A stretch of DNA of 47,861 nucleotides, from positions 1 through 47,861 of the forward strand of contig NZ_FMCI01000032.1 in the NCBI RefSeq assembly GCF_900091845.1, read 5' to 3'. Positions 27,469 through 38,021 of the stretch are shown here, piece after piece. The notes under the pieces were generated by a model. That model ran no database searches and had not been told where the DNA came from. It was given only the letters and a program-made list of their open reading frames with translations. Origin of the DNA: Streptomyces sp. SolWspMP-5a-2. Lineage in GTDB: Bacteria; Actinomycetota; Actinomycetes; Streptomycetales; Streptomycetaceae. Position numbers and translations under genes: made by a program. Within the stretch, counting starts at the first letter, position 1. Each line of letters starts with the position of its first letter.

Positions 27469-29328
27469 TTGTCCACCACACCGCCACCGGCGTTGCGTCC
27501 CTATCTCACCGCCAGCCACGACCTGCTGTGGCGGGAAGCGGATGACTTCGCGGCCGAGCACGTCACGCCGCGCGCCGCGCGGATGGAGGCCGCTCCGGGC
27601 AGGGTGGAGCGCAAAGTCGCCGACCTGATGGCCGTCCGGCGCTGGTTCGCCGTCACCGTCCCGGCCGTCTTCGGCGGACTGGGCGCTGGACACGTGGCCA
27701 AGACCATCCTCGTCCACCGCGTCGCGCGGGTCTCGGCGGCTGCCGCGACCATCCTCCAGGCCACCCTCATCCCCGTCGGCGCCCTGCTGCTTTTCGCCAC
27801 CTACGAGCAAAAGGGCCGCTGGCTGCCCCAGGTAGCGGACGGGTCCCTGCTGTTGTCGATCGCGGTGACCGAACCGCTTGCCGGCGGACACATCGGCGGC
27901 GTCGAGACCACCGCCGAACGCATCGGTAAAGAGTGGGTCATCACCGGCAGCAAGATCCATATTGGCAACAGCCACGTCGCCGGAGCCCACCTCGTCGTCG
28001 CCCGCACCGCCACAGCCGGTGTGAGCACCTCGCAGGCACTGACCGCGTTCATGGTCGAAGCCGACCGACCCGGGCTTTGCGTCCCCGGCCATCGTCCCGG
28101 CCTCGGCCTGCACGGCTTCTCCACCGGCCGCCTCGACCTCGACCATGTCCGCGTCCCCGAGGACAACGTGGTCGGCGAGGTCGGCCAGGGACTGGCCGTG
28201 GCCCAGAGCAGCAGCATCCTCTACGGCCGCCCCAACCTGGCCGCCGTCAGCCTCGGCATCCACGAGGCGGTCGTGGACACCACCACCGCCCGTCTCAAGA
28301 CCCGGCCCCGCTACCAGGGCACCCTGTCCGACCTGCCCGTCCTGCGGGACCGCGTCGGGGACATGGAGGCCCGCCTGCGCGCCGCCCGGATACTCGCCTA
28401 CCAGTCCGTGCACCTCCTCGACCAGGGCCTGCCCTGCGACGCCGACCTGATCAACGCCAAGTACCTCGGCCACAAGTGGGCCGCACAGTCCGCCCAGGAC
28501 GCCATAGAACTGCACGGCGCCCACGCCTTCGACCGCGGCTATGTCCTCCAGCGACTGTGGCGCGACATCCAGCACACCTACCCACCCGCCGGCACCGGCG
28601 AAGTTCAACGCATACGCCTGGCTGACGCAGCCCTCGGCGAGGACCACATTCAGTGGTCCGAACGCCTCGCCGCCGAAACCGCCTGGGCATGTCCCGACCG
28701 CCGTACGAGCCCCCGTGCGTGGCACCCCGTGAATCCAAACCGCCGCGCACGGGCCCGTGCCGCCGACCCCCGACCCCCGCAGGGGTCGGCGGCACCCCGC
28801 CCAGTGACCGTCCATCCGAGCCGAGAAAGGGACACCGTGCCCCCGCCCGTGACGACCAGCGCACCCATCACCCCCCTGACGCCGACCCTGAAGCGCGTCG
28901 CCCAGCATCTGGCCAACGGCCTCGCGCCGAAGGACATCGCCACGCAGGCCGGGCTGTCGGCCGTGACCGTCCGCCAGTACATCCGTGACATCCGGGAGTG
29001 CCTCCACTGCCCGCCCCGCTGCAAGCTCCCGGTGATCGTGCACCGTCTCCTCGTCGACCTGCAGGTGACCATTCCCACGGCGGACCGGCCGGCGCCATCG
29101 CTCAGCTCGGACCAGATGCTGCTGCTCCGAGCCGTCGCCGAGCACAGCGATGCCCGCGACATCACCATTGCTGCCAAGGTCGCTCCCGCGGACCTGCGCG
29201 CTACGCTCGACCAGCTCCTGGCTGACACGGGCGCGCGGGACATCACCCACCTGGTGATTCTGGCTCATGGCTGGAAGCTCCTGATGGCCGAGCAGCCCCA
29301 CCCGGCACGGAGTGGGGCCAGCCTGTGA
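27469..29328 (+). CDS. Acyl-CoA dehydrogenase-like protein continuing in frame into a LuxR-type HTH
   Basis: The TTG at 27469 has GGGAGAGGGAGACC just upstream. Residues 1-400 resemble an acyl-CoA dehydrogenase: VPAVFGGLGAGH, LLLSIAVTEPLAGGHIGGVETTAER, GFSTGRLDLDHVRVP and PPAGTGEVQRI. In the last motif the usual catalytic Glu of YEGT is Ala. The frame stays open across about 50 Arg/Pro-rich residues into a LuxR/GerE-like HTH (LTPTLKRVAQHLANGLAPKDIATQAGLSAVTVRQYIRDIREC). A GTG at 28838 with GAAAGGGA upstream could start the HTH protein separately, and a perfect hairpin at 28757-28795 sits between the halves. I read this as two genes merged by a lost stop, or as a true fusion. The role is unknown; it could modify a lipid or precursor and regulate the cluster. 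Confidence 0.7.
   Translation: MSTTPPPALRPYLTASHDLLWREADDFAAEHVTPRAARMEAAPGRVERKVADLMAVRRWFAVTVPAVFGGLGAGHVAKTILVHRVARVSAAAATILQATLIPVGALLLFATYEQKGRWLPQVADGSLLLSIAVTEPLAGGHIGGVETTAERIGKEWVITGSKIHIGNSHVAGAHLVVARTATAGVSTSQALTAFMVEADRPGLCVPGHRPGLGLHGFSTGRLDLDHVRVPEDNVVGEVGQGLAVAQSSSILYGRPNLAAVSLGIHEAVVDTTTARLKTRPRYQGTLSDLPVLRDRVGDMEARLRAARILAYQSVHLLDQGLPCDADLINAKYLGHKWAAQSAQDAIELHGAHAFDRGYVLQRLWRDIQHTYPPAGTGEVQRIRLADAALGEDHIQWSERLAAETAWACPDRRTSPRAWHPVNPNRRARARAADPRPPQGSAAPRPVTVHPSRERDTVPPPVTTSAPITPLTPTLKRVAQHLANGLAPKDIATQAGLSAVTVRQYIRDIRECLHCPPRCKLPVIVHRLLVDLQVTIPTADRPAPSLSSDQMLLLRAVAEHSDARDITIAAKVAPADLRATLDQLLADTGARDITHLVILAHGWKLLMAEQPHPARSGASL
28757..28795 (+). terminator. Perfect 14-bp hairpin inside the dehydrogenase-HTH reading frame
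   Basis: GTGCCGCCGACCCC at 28757-28770 pairs fully with GGGGTCGGCGGCAC at 28782-28795 across an 11-nt loop. There is no T run, which is usual for Streptomyces terminators. It lies where an intergenic region between the dehydrogenase and the HTH gene would be expected. It could terminate or attenuate transcription, or be an mRNA processing site. Confidence 0.6.
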
Positions 29329-29972
29329 GCAAGCCCGCGCCTTCTGTGGCCCGCAGGAAGCAGTCGCCTGCGGAGTCGCCTGCCCCGGCGCCTCTGGTCG
29401 CCGCATACGAGGTACGCCCGTTATGCACCGACGCCGAACGTGAGGAAGCAGCAGCCCTCGTGCAGGACCGGCAGCGCTGGCTCGCCGTCCGCGATCTCCC
29501 CGCGCCCGCCCGAGCTGACATCCCAGCCCTCTTCCGTGACTCTCAGACGGAGTCGGCCGGGCTGTTCGAGGACGGGAAGCTGCTGGCCTGCTTCATCCCC
29601 CAGTGGGAGGCGATCAGGCGGGACGAGGGCTTGTGCCTTCACCTGCGCTGCGTTCACACCCTGCCCGACCAGCCCGACGACGTCACCCGGCTGATCACCC
29701 TGTGGGCATCCGACTACGCCGCCCGGCAGGGCCTCCCCTTCGTCCGGGCCGAGACCCTGGCCGCCCATCCCCCGGACGCCGACCCCGTTGCCGCCCTTCT
29801 GCGTCGGCTCACCGACATGGGCTGGAGCGTTAAGAGTTCTGGCACAGGGCGGAAGGGCGACCGCGCCGCTCGCCTCGAACTCGCTGCCGAGCGCCGATCC
29901 GGGCTGAGCGTCCTCATCGGCTGCTGCCTCCACGCGCCGGGGACGGTCCCGGACGATCGGAGCAGCGCGTGA
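29325..29972 (+). CDS. GNAT-like protein of the conservon/lanthipeptide block
   Basis: The GTG at 29325 overlaps the upstream TGA (GTGA). After a disordered N-terminal 25 residues, the 215-aa product shows an acetyltransferase-like pattern: VRPLCTDAEREEAAALVQDRQRWLAVRDLPAP, ESAGLFEDGKLLACFIPQW, LHLRCVHTLPDQPDDVTRLITLWASDYAARQGLPFVRAET. The strands and helices fit a GNAT fold, but the acetyl-CoA pyrophosphate loop is not clear. It may be a degenerate or atypical acyltransferase. It overlaps the next gene by 4 bp, so it belongs to the same transcript. A role in modifying the lanthipeptide is possible but not shown. Confidence 0.6.
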   Translation: MSKPAPSVARRKQSPAESPAPAPLVAAYEVRPLCTDAEREEAAALVQDRQRWLAVRDLPAPARADIPALFRDSQTESAGLFEDGKLLACFIPQWEAIRRDEGLCLHLRCVHTLPDQPDDVTRLITLWASDYAARQGLPFVRAETLAAHPPDADPVAALLRRLTDMGWSVKSSGTGRKGDRAARLELAAERRSGLSVLIGCCLHAPGTVPDDRSSA

Positions 29973-30544
29973 CGACCGCGACACCCCAACATCCCGACCT
30001 CGCCCGCGAGCTGATCGCCCGCGCTGAAGCGTCGGCCGCGCACCGAATCCGCCGACTGCGCAATCAACTCGACGGCGTCCAACTCGGCGAAGGCCGGCAC
30101 GCCGACCACGCCAACACCAAGTTTCTGCGCCGCGTCCTCGGCGAATTCGAGTGGCCCGGCCACCGCGTCGTCGGCCCTACTGCTGCCCGCGCCGCCTGGA
30201 GCATCGCCCTGCACAGCGACCACGACCTCACCTTCCAGCGCGCCGCCACCATCCTGCTCGGGCGTGCGGTCGAGGCCGACGACGCGCTCGTCCAGCACTG
30301 GGCACACCTGCACGACCGCTCCCTCATCACCAGCGGTCGTGACCAGGAGTACGGAACTCAGTTCCTTCTCCGAGCCGAGGGCGTCGAACTGTGCCCGCTG
30401 CGCGCGCCGGAGTCGCTGGACGAGCGAAGGGCCAGCGTCGGTCTGGCGCCCATCGCAGTTGCCCTGCAAGCGGTGCGGCGCCGGCACACCCCGGATCGCT
30501 GTGGCGATGAAGCCCCGACTTTCGTGCCCGCGGGAGCCACATGA
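29969..30544 (+). CDS. DUF6624-like hypothetical protein
   Basis: The 191-aa product begins with a GTG at 29969 overlapping the upstream stop. It contains a helix rich in Arg and Asp (ARAEASAAHRIRRLRNQLDGVQLGEGRHADHANTKFLRRVL) and the motif HDRSLITSGRDQEYGTQFLL, which resembles the (G/D)xQxYGTQ signature of DUF6624 proteins. No membrane segment or known catalytic motif is present. The family often lies near peptide natural-product or signalling genes, with unknown function. Its TGA overlaps an ATG at 30541, but the next gene more likely starts at 30616. Confidence 0.6.
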   Translation: MTTATPQHPDLARELIARAEASAAHRIRRLRNQLDGVQLGEGRHADHANTKFLRRVLGEFEWPGHRVVGPTAARAAWSIALHSDHDLTFQRAATILLGRAVEADDALVQHWAHLHDRSLITSGRDQEYGTQFLLRAEGVELCPLRAPESLDERRASVGLAPIAVALQAVRRRHTPDRCGDEAPTFVPAGAT

Positions 30545-30615
30545 AGGCAGGGCACCGAATTCCTCACCAGCTGGACACTCGCCCACATCTCCGCACCCAA
30601 AAGGGGCCTTTCCTT

Positions 30616-31083
30616 ATGAAACTCACCACGGCTGTCATCGCCGCAGGCACCGCTGCCGCCCTCACCATCGCTGCGGTAGGAGCCGCCCGGCTCAGGCAGG
30701 ACGCGCGACACCAGACCGAGCGGAACGATGCGGTGGTCGCCCGCAACCATCTCGACTGGCTGGCGCAGATATCCACCACCCCCGACCTCGCCAAGCTCTG
30801 GGCGCCCGAAGACATGGACGTCGAGGAGTACATGCAGCTGCTCAAGGCCAACCAGCTGATCTGCATGCTCAGCCTCCGCGACCGCCTCGGTCTCGTCCGC
30901 GACGGGCACCTGCCGTTCTCCGCCTCCATGGTTATGAGCAGCGACGTCTGCCGGCGCTACTGGCACCGATTCGGCGACCTCCGCGTCCAGGAGGCCGAGG
31001 GCGACGAGCGAGCCGAGCAGTTCACCCGGGCCTTGGACCAGGCCGCGAAGAACCACCCGCAGGCCCGGTCCTCGGCAGCTTGA
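30616..31083 (+). CDS. DUF6082-like protein with one N-terminal membrane helix
   Basis: From the ATG at 30616 (MKLTTAVIAAGTAAALTIAAVGAARLRQDARHQTER) the product has 155 aa, with a single N-terminal transmembrane or uncleaved signal helix. A soluble domain follows: HLDWLAQISTTPDLAKLWAPEDMDVEEYMQLLKANQLICMLSLRDRLGL and SSDVCRRYWHRFGDLRVQEAEGDERAEQF. This matches the Streptomyces DUF6082 family as I recall it. An ATG at 30541 in the same frame would add 25 unlikely residues. The function is unknown. It is the last gene before the 130-bp gap that leads to the lanthipeptide precursor. Confidence 0.7.
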   Translation: MKLTTAVIAAGTAAALTIAAVGAARLRQDARHQTERNDAVVARNHLDWLAQISTTPDLAKLWAPEDMDVEEYMQLLKANQLICMLSLRDRLGLVRDGHLPFSASMVMSSDVCRRYWHRFGDLRVQEAEGDERAEQFTRALDQAAKNHPQARSSAA

Positions 31084-31213
31084 CGACAGCGCACACCGAC
31101 CTGTGACACGCGAGGCCCACGCGTATTCGCCGCCCGCTGCCGTCCGGCAACAGACCCCGGGGCCCGACCGGGCCTCGGTATCCCGCACCATCCATCTCTC
31201 TCAGGAGGCAAGC

Positions 31214-31399
31214 ATGACCGCCATCCAGGCCGAGGAGCCGACCGTCCCCGCACAGGCGGACCTCGTGACGACCGAAGACGACCCGTTCGGGCTGGACATC
31301 ACCTTCATCGAGGGCACGCCGGCGACCGAGACGGTCCTGATGTGCAGCACGGGCGACACCTGCGGCAGCTCCTGCCCCAGCGCCTGCACCACTTCGTAA
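31214..31399 (+). CDS. FxLD-family class I lanthipeptide precursor
   Basis: The ATG at 31214 has a strong AGGAGG site at 31203-31208. The 61-aa peptide has an acidic leader with the FxLD signature (F25-G26-L27-D28 in DPFGLDITFIEG) and a Ser/Thr/Cys-rich C-terminus with Cys at 44, 50, 54 and 58. Ser or Thr residues at 45, 46, 49, 52, 53, 56, 59, 60 and 61 are candidates for dehydration by LanB. The four Cys would form up to four (methyl)lanthionine rings with LanC. Asp48 is the only Asp after the FxLD motif and is the likely target of the PIMT-like enzyme. The leader cleavage site is not certain; a site near Gly34-Thr35 is possible. The gene for the modifying enzymes follows after a stem-loop. 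Confidence 0.9.
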   Translation: MTAIQAEEPTVPAQADLVTTEDDPFGLDITFIEGTPATETVLMCSTGDTCGSSCPSACTTS

Positions 31400-31419
31400 G
31401 CCAGGGCTACCCCGGCAAC

Positions 31420-31452
31420 GCGGGTCGGACGAGTTTTCCCCGTCCGGCCCGC
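31420..31452 (+). terminator. Stem-loop between the precursor and LanB
   Basis: GCGGGTCGGACG at 31420-31431 pairs with CGTCCGGCCCGC at 31441-31452 as a 12-bp stem with one T-G pair and a 9-nt loop. It starts about 20 bp after the precursor stop and ends about 20 bp before the LanB ribosome site. The position is that of an attenuator, which would give many more precursor transcripts than enzyme transcripts. Confidence 0.75.
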
Positions 31453-31486
31453 CCCGATCGCCAAGCAGAGGACGAGGAGAGCCCTA

Positions 31487-33564
<2,078 letters not shown>

Positions 33565-33568
<4 letters not shown>

Positions 33569-34635
33569 CCACGACGATCGTGCCTGGTACGCAGGACCTA
33601 TCCGAGGGCTCTCTGGGGACGGCCCTGCTCGACATCGAGCGCCGTGATCTGTCCACCGCTCGCCGCCACCTCGCCCAGGCCACCGCCCGGGGGGTGAGTG
33701 CCGGAAGAAACGCCAGTCTCTTCCACGGCGCACCCGCCCTCGAGTTCGTCCTGACACGCGCACATGGGGCCGGTGACGATGTCCGCGCGGCCGTCGACCG
33801 CGTCGTGGACGCCCGGCTCGCCGCCGTGCGCCGTCGGCAGGCGGCCGGCTCGCTGCCCCACCTCGCAGAATGGGACCTCATCCGCGGGCTGACCGGACTC
33901 GCCGCGCTGCTGCTGGACCGGCGCCCGATCGCGCCCCGGCTGCCCGACGTGCTCGCCTGTTTGGTCGCGCTCGCCCACCCCGTACGCGGCAACGGCCGGA
34001 TGCTGCCCGGGTGGTGGTCGGCGGTCGGCCCGGACGGGAAGGACATGGCCGGCGGGCACGGTAACAACGGCATGGCCCACGGCATCGCGGGGCCCCTGGC
34101 CGTGCTCTCCATCGCCCTGCGCTGCGGAGTGCGTGTCCCCGGGCAGGAGGAAGCCGTGGCCACGTTCGCGAGCTGGCTGGAGCGGCACGGTGCCCACTAC
34201 TGGACCAACGCAGCCCGCCTGGACGCCGCCCAGCCTCCCCCGGCGGAGCCGGCTCGCCAGTCCTGGTGCTACGGCCAGCCAGGCATCGCCCGCGCCCAGC
34301 AGCTCGCCGCGCTCGCTCTCGGCGACTCCGACCGCCGCCGGCTGGCCGAGGACAGCGTCGAGGCCCTCCTGACCGATCCACTGCGGCTCGCTCGCATCTC
34401 CGACTCGACCCTGTGCCACGGCTGGGCCGGACTGCTGGTGCTCACCCGCGCGGTTTCCGCCGACAGCGTGGCACCCGCACGCTTCACCCCGATCATCCAG
34501 GACCTGCACCGGCGGCTCGTCGCCAACTGGGAGCGCCTGCCCAAACCCGGCTTCATGGAAGGCCGCGCCGGAGCCCAACTTGCCCTGAGCGAAACAGACA
34601 TCACCGGCTGGACCCGCGCCCTCCTGCTCACCTGA
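33565..34635 (+). CDS. LanC-type lanthipeptide cyclase
   Basis: The 356-aa product starts at an ATG overlapping the LanB stop (ATGA). It has the LanC zinc site: Cys235 in SWCYGQPG, Cys284 and His285 in LCHGWAG, and an upstream GMAHGIAG with the catalytic His at about 172. These are the residues that activate cysteine thiols for Michael addition to dehydroalanine or dehydrobutyrine. The length and seven-helix-hairpin pattern fit a stand-alone class I cyclase. It closes rings in the peptide made by the gene at 31214. No odd features were seen. Confidence 0.93.
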
Positions 34636-34658
34636 CTCTCGCAAGGAGTTTTCTGCCC

Positions 34659-36707
34659 ATGCCCTTCGACGACGAGAATCTGCCACTCCCGCCGGACACG
34701 TCCTGGTGGCACGCCTCCGTGGCCTTCCCCACCGCCCCGCGCGCCTACGCCGCCCAAGCCCTGGCGACCGCGCTGGACGGGCGCCGGTTCCACTTCCTAC
34801 GCAAGGACGCGGGCGTGCGCCTGCGCACTGAACAACCCGCCACCAGCCTGCTGGACGAGCTCGTCGCCGACCGGGTGATCACCGGCTGGAGGGGCGGGAT
34901 CTACGAGCCGGAGACGTATGCGTTCGGCGGCCCCGAAGGCATGGCGGTCGCACACGACGTGTTCTGCGCCGACAGCCCGGCCGCGCTCGCCGAGACCGGT
35001 GCCCCCGGTGCCCGCGAGCGCAGCGTAATGCTGCTGTCCGCCATGATCCGCGAGGCGGGCCTGGACCCGTTCGAAGCAGGCGACGTGTACGCCCGGTGGG
35101 CCGTCCTGCGGCCCCCCATCGCGCCGCCCGAGGGGACCGCGCTGGAGCAAGCCGTCTCCGCGATGCGGCGGCTGATGAATGCGGACGCTGCCCGGCGCCC
35201 CGGCGCGGAAGCGGGCTGGGGCGAGCGCGTCGCCGCGTTCGAGGACGCCGGCCGCCGCCTTCGCCGACTCGCCGCCGACGGCGGACTGATACGCGGAATC
35301 CGGGGCGTCATCGCCCATCACGCGATCTTCGTGTTCAACCGCGCGGGCGTGCCTGCCGAAGCTCAGGCTGCCACCGCGTGGCTCGGCCGTCACGTCGCCT
35401 TCTCCGCCCAAGAAGGCGCTGACGTGTCTGCCCGCAAGTCCGCCTCGGCGGACCCTAGCCTCCCTCGAATGGAGACCACAGTGACACCCGTAACCGACCC
35501 TGTTCAGCTGCGCGAAGCCCTCGCCCAGCGGCTCGTCGACAGCGGCCACCTGCGCAGCCAGGCGACCATCGACGCCTTCCGCACCACCGACCGGCATGCC
35601 TTCCTGCCCGGCGTCGACCTGGAGAGCGCGTACAAGGAGGACGCAGTCCCGATCAAGCACGACGAGTACGGGGAGATGATCTCCTGCATCTCCGCGCCGT
35701 CCATCGTGGCCACCCAGCTCGAACAGCTCGGCGCCCGGCCCGGCCACAAGGTCCTGGAAGCCGGCGCCGCCACCGGCTACAACGCCGCCCTCCTCGGCAA
35801 GATCGTCTCCCCTGGCGGGCAGGTATGGACCTTGGACGTCGACCAGGACCTGGTTGCCGGCGCGAGCAAGCACCTCGCCGAGGCCGCCGTCGACAACGCC
35901 ACCGCGGTGATGGCCGACGGAGCCGCCGGGCTGCCCGAGCACGCCCCCTACGACCGGATCATCTTCACAGTCGGCGCCGGCGACGTCCCCGTGAAGATCC
36001 TCGACCAGCTCGCCCCCGTCGGACGCCTGGTCCTGCCGATGCGCATCCGCGGCAGCATCTCCCGCTCCTTCGCCTTCGAGCGCGACGGCGACACGTGGAA
36101 GACCGTCTCCTGTGAGATGGCCACCTTCATCCCGTTGCGCAAGGGCGTCTGCGACGACGTCTACACCCTCGTCCCCATGGCCGGCGAGGGCAACGTGCGC
36201 CTGGAGACGTTCAGCGAGCAGGACGTCAACCGCGAGGCCCTGCGCTCCGTCCTCGACGAGCAGCAGACCAAGATCTACACCGGGGTGAAGTTCCGGCAGG
36301 GCTCGGCGTGGGAGTGGCTGTACCTGTACCTGGCCTGCGTGCTGCCCAACGGCCTGTCCCGCCTACCGGGCCAACGCCCCGGGTTCACACCGCACTTCGG
36401 CTGGGGCTCCATGGCCGCCCTCGACGGCGGATCCCTCGCTTACCTGACCATCCGCGACGGCGAGGACGAGCAGGGCCGGTACTGGGAAGTCGGCGTGATC
36501 GGCCACGGCGAAAGCGGCGCCGACCTCGCCGAGCGCGTCGCGAGCGAGATTCGCGCCTGGGACGCGACCGGCGGCAACGACGCCCCCGAGCCGGGCTTCC
36601 GGATGGCCGTCGCGGACTCGCGTGACCGGCTGACGGCGGACGACGCCTGCTTCGTCGTCGACAAGCCCTACAGCCGACTCGTCGTCGACTGGGCGCGCAA
36701 GGGCTGA
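34659..36707 (+). CDS. FxLD-system methyltransferase with N-terminal LanB elimination domain
   Basis: The ATG at 34659 follows AAGGAG by about 10 bases. Residues 1-260 (SWWHASVAFPTAPRAYAAQALATALDGRRFHFLRKDAGVRLRTE and following) form the SpaB-C/thiopeptide-type elimination domain of a split LanB. Residues 275-680 form a PIMT-like methyltransferase: DRHAFLPGVDLESAYKEDAVP, ISCISAPSIVATQLEQL and motif I VLEAGAATGYNAALLGK. The pairing is that of the FxLD methyltransferase family. It would both finish dehydration and methylate Asp (or an Asp-derived succinimide) in the lanthipeptide, as in PIMT-containing class I clusters. It ends 4 bp before the next gene. Confidence 0.9.
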   Translation: MPFDDENLPLPPDTSWWHASVAFPTAPRAYAAQALATALDGRRFHFLRKDAGVRLRTEQPATSLLDELVADRVITGWRGGIYEPETYAFGGPEGMAVAHDVFCADSPAALAETGAPGARERSVMLLSAMIREAGLDPFEAGDVYARWAVLRPPIAPPEGTALEQAVSAMRRLMNADAARRPGAEAGWGERVAAFEDAGRRLRRLAADGGLIRGIRGVIAHHAIFVFNRAGVPAEAQAATAWLGRHVAFSAQEGADVSARKSASADPSLPRMETTVTPVTDPVQLREALAQRLVDSGHLRSQATIDAFRTTDRHAFLPGVDLESAYKEDAVPIKHDEYGEMISCISAPSIVATQLEQLGARPGHKVLEAGAATGYNAALLGKIVSPGGQVWTLDVDQDLVAGASKHLAEAAVDNATAVMADGAAGLPEHAPYDRIIFTVGAGDVPVKILDQLAPVGRLVLPMRIRGSISRSFAFERDGDTWKTVSCEMATFIPLRKGVCDDVYTLVPMAGEGNVRLETFSEQDVNREALRSVLDEQQTKIYTGVKFRQGSAWEWLYLYLACVLPNGLSRLPGQRPGFTPHFGWGSMAALDGGSLAYLTIRDGEDEQGRYWEVGVIGHGESGADLAERVASEIRAWDATGGNDAPEPGFRMAVADSRDRLTADDACFVVDKPYSRLVVDWARKG

Positions 36708-36711
36708 GCCG

Positions 36712-37821
36712 ATGATCCCCGCGATAGCCAGCCGCATCCCCCTGGTCCGCCGTACCAAGGCGCCCGCTCTCTCCTTGGAGAAGCGCATCAACCACCTCAC
36801 CGGGCTGACCGTCGCGCCCGCAGGTGCGAGCCACCACGACCTGGTGGCCCGCGCCTGCGGGGTCCTCAACTACGCCGCGCTCATCGCCTCCGACGTCGGC
36901 CTGCCCGACCTGGCCGCCGACCTGTGCTGGCGCCAGCACCAGGTCTTCGCCAACGCCGGACGCCTGAGCGGACCGATCGCCGTCATGTCGCTGATGCCGC
37001 TGGTCAACCTCTCCCGGCTGCTGACCCGCGACGGCCAGGGCGAGGCCGCCTACGACCTGCTGGTCCGCCTCAACCACGCCGCGCGGCAACGGGAGAAGAC
37101 CGAGATCGACGGCCGGACCGTCGACCTCTCGACCCTGACCGGCACGGCCGAGGATCGCCGCACGGTGTGCCAGGAGCTGTACGTCACCCTGCTTGTGGAC
37201 GGCGCCCGTGCGCTCGCCCGCACCGGCCGGTGGACCGACGCAGCGGAAGCGATGGCCCGGCACCGCGGCATCGGTAACCGACTCCTCGACGGCCGCCAGA
37301 TCAAGATCATGGCCCTGATAGAGCAAGGCCAGAACGAGCAGGCGCGCGACCTGATCTACACCACTCAGCCCACCGAGCCCTGGGAGGAGGCCGTCGCCCT
37401 CCTCCTGCGCGCCCACAGCCTGCCTGCCACCCCCGTGCCTGAAACCGACCTCGACCGCACCGTGGAGAAAGCCCTCCATCTACTTGACCAACCCGATCCG
37501 CCGACCGCCGTCTTCCAGACCCGGGTGGCCCTGACAGCACTGGAACTCGACCGCACCGGACGCCACACCGCACGCATCCTCAACCGCATCGTCAACATCG
37601 CCCAAATCGACGCCTACGCCGCGCGGGAAGCACTGCACCACTCCCTCGCCGCATCCGCTATCGAAGACCGCGGAACAAGCGCGCTTCAAGTAGTGATCAC
37701 CACGGCCGGACTGCAATCCGGCATCCTGTCCACCCGCCACCACGATGCTCTGACCAGCACGGTCGGCCACGCTGAGACAGAGCTGGAGAAGCTGCTGCAG
37801 GCCAGCCCCGAGCCGGGCTAG
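36712..37821 (+). CDS. Helical-repeat (TPR-like) protein of the lanthipeptide block
   Basis: The 369-aa protein starts 4 bp after the methyltransferase stop. It is almost entirely alpha-helical, with helix pairs such as PDLAADLCWRQHQVFANAGRL, GEAAYDLLVRLNHAARQREKTEIDG and RTGRWTDAAEAMARHRGIG. This resembles TPR-type regulators of Streptomyces lacking the HTH. No catalytic or membrane motif is seen. It could bind the modified peptide, a maturation enzyme or a regulator. An inverted repeat flanking its stop (AGCCCCG at 37804-37810, CGGGGCT at 37831-37837) may be a terminator that closes the operon. Confidence 0.75.
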   Translation: MIPAIASRIPLVRRTKAPALSLEKRINHLTGLTVAPAGASHHDLVARACGVLNYAALIASDVGLPDLAADLCWRQHQVFANAGRLSGPIAVMSLMPLVNLSRLLTRDGQGEAAYDLLVRLNHAARQREKTEIDGRTVDLSTLTGTAEDRRTVCQELYVTLLVDGARALARTGRWTDAAEAMARHRGIGNRLLDGRQIKIMALIEQGQNEQARDLIYTTQPTEPWEEAVALLLRAHSLPATPVPETDLDRTVEKALHLLDQPDPPTAVFQTRVALTALELDRTGRHTARILNRIVNIAQIDAYAAREALHHSLAASAIEDRGTSALQVVITTAGLQSGILSTRHHDALTSTVGHAETELEKLLQASPEPG

Positions 37822-38021
37822 GAGCGCGACCGGGGCTCTCCGTTGTGCCGCAGAGGCCATCGGTCGGCGTCGGCGATCGGCCATTATCCGCTCGTAGCCA
37901 ACTCCTGCCAGCACAGGGTTGCCGCGCCCTCGGGGCTCCCGGACGTACCAATTGCTATTTCACCGTCACGATCCGCCGCGCAGTCGCGGCACACAAAAAT
38001 CAGCAGAAAGATCACCAGGAA

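Noticed and set aside
27448..29406. 652-codon minus-strand frame opposite the dehydrogenase-HTH gene
   Set aside because: It is a GC-bias shadow; the + strand frame has acyl-CoA dehydrogenase and HTH motifs.
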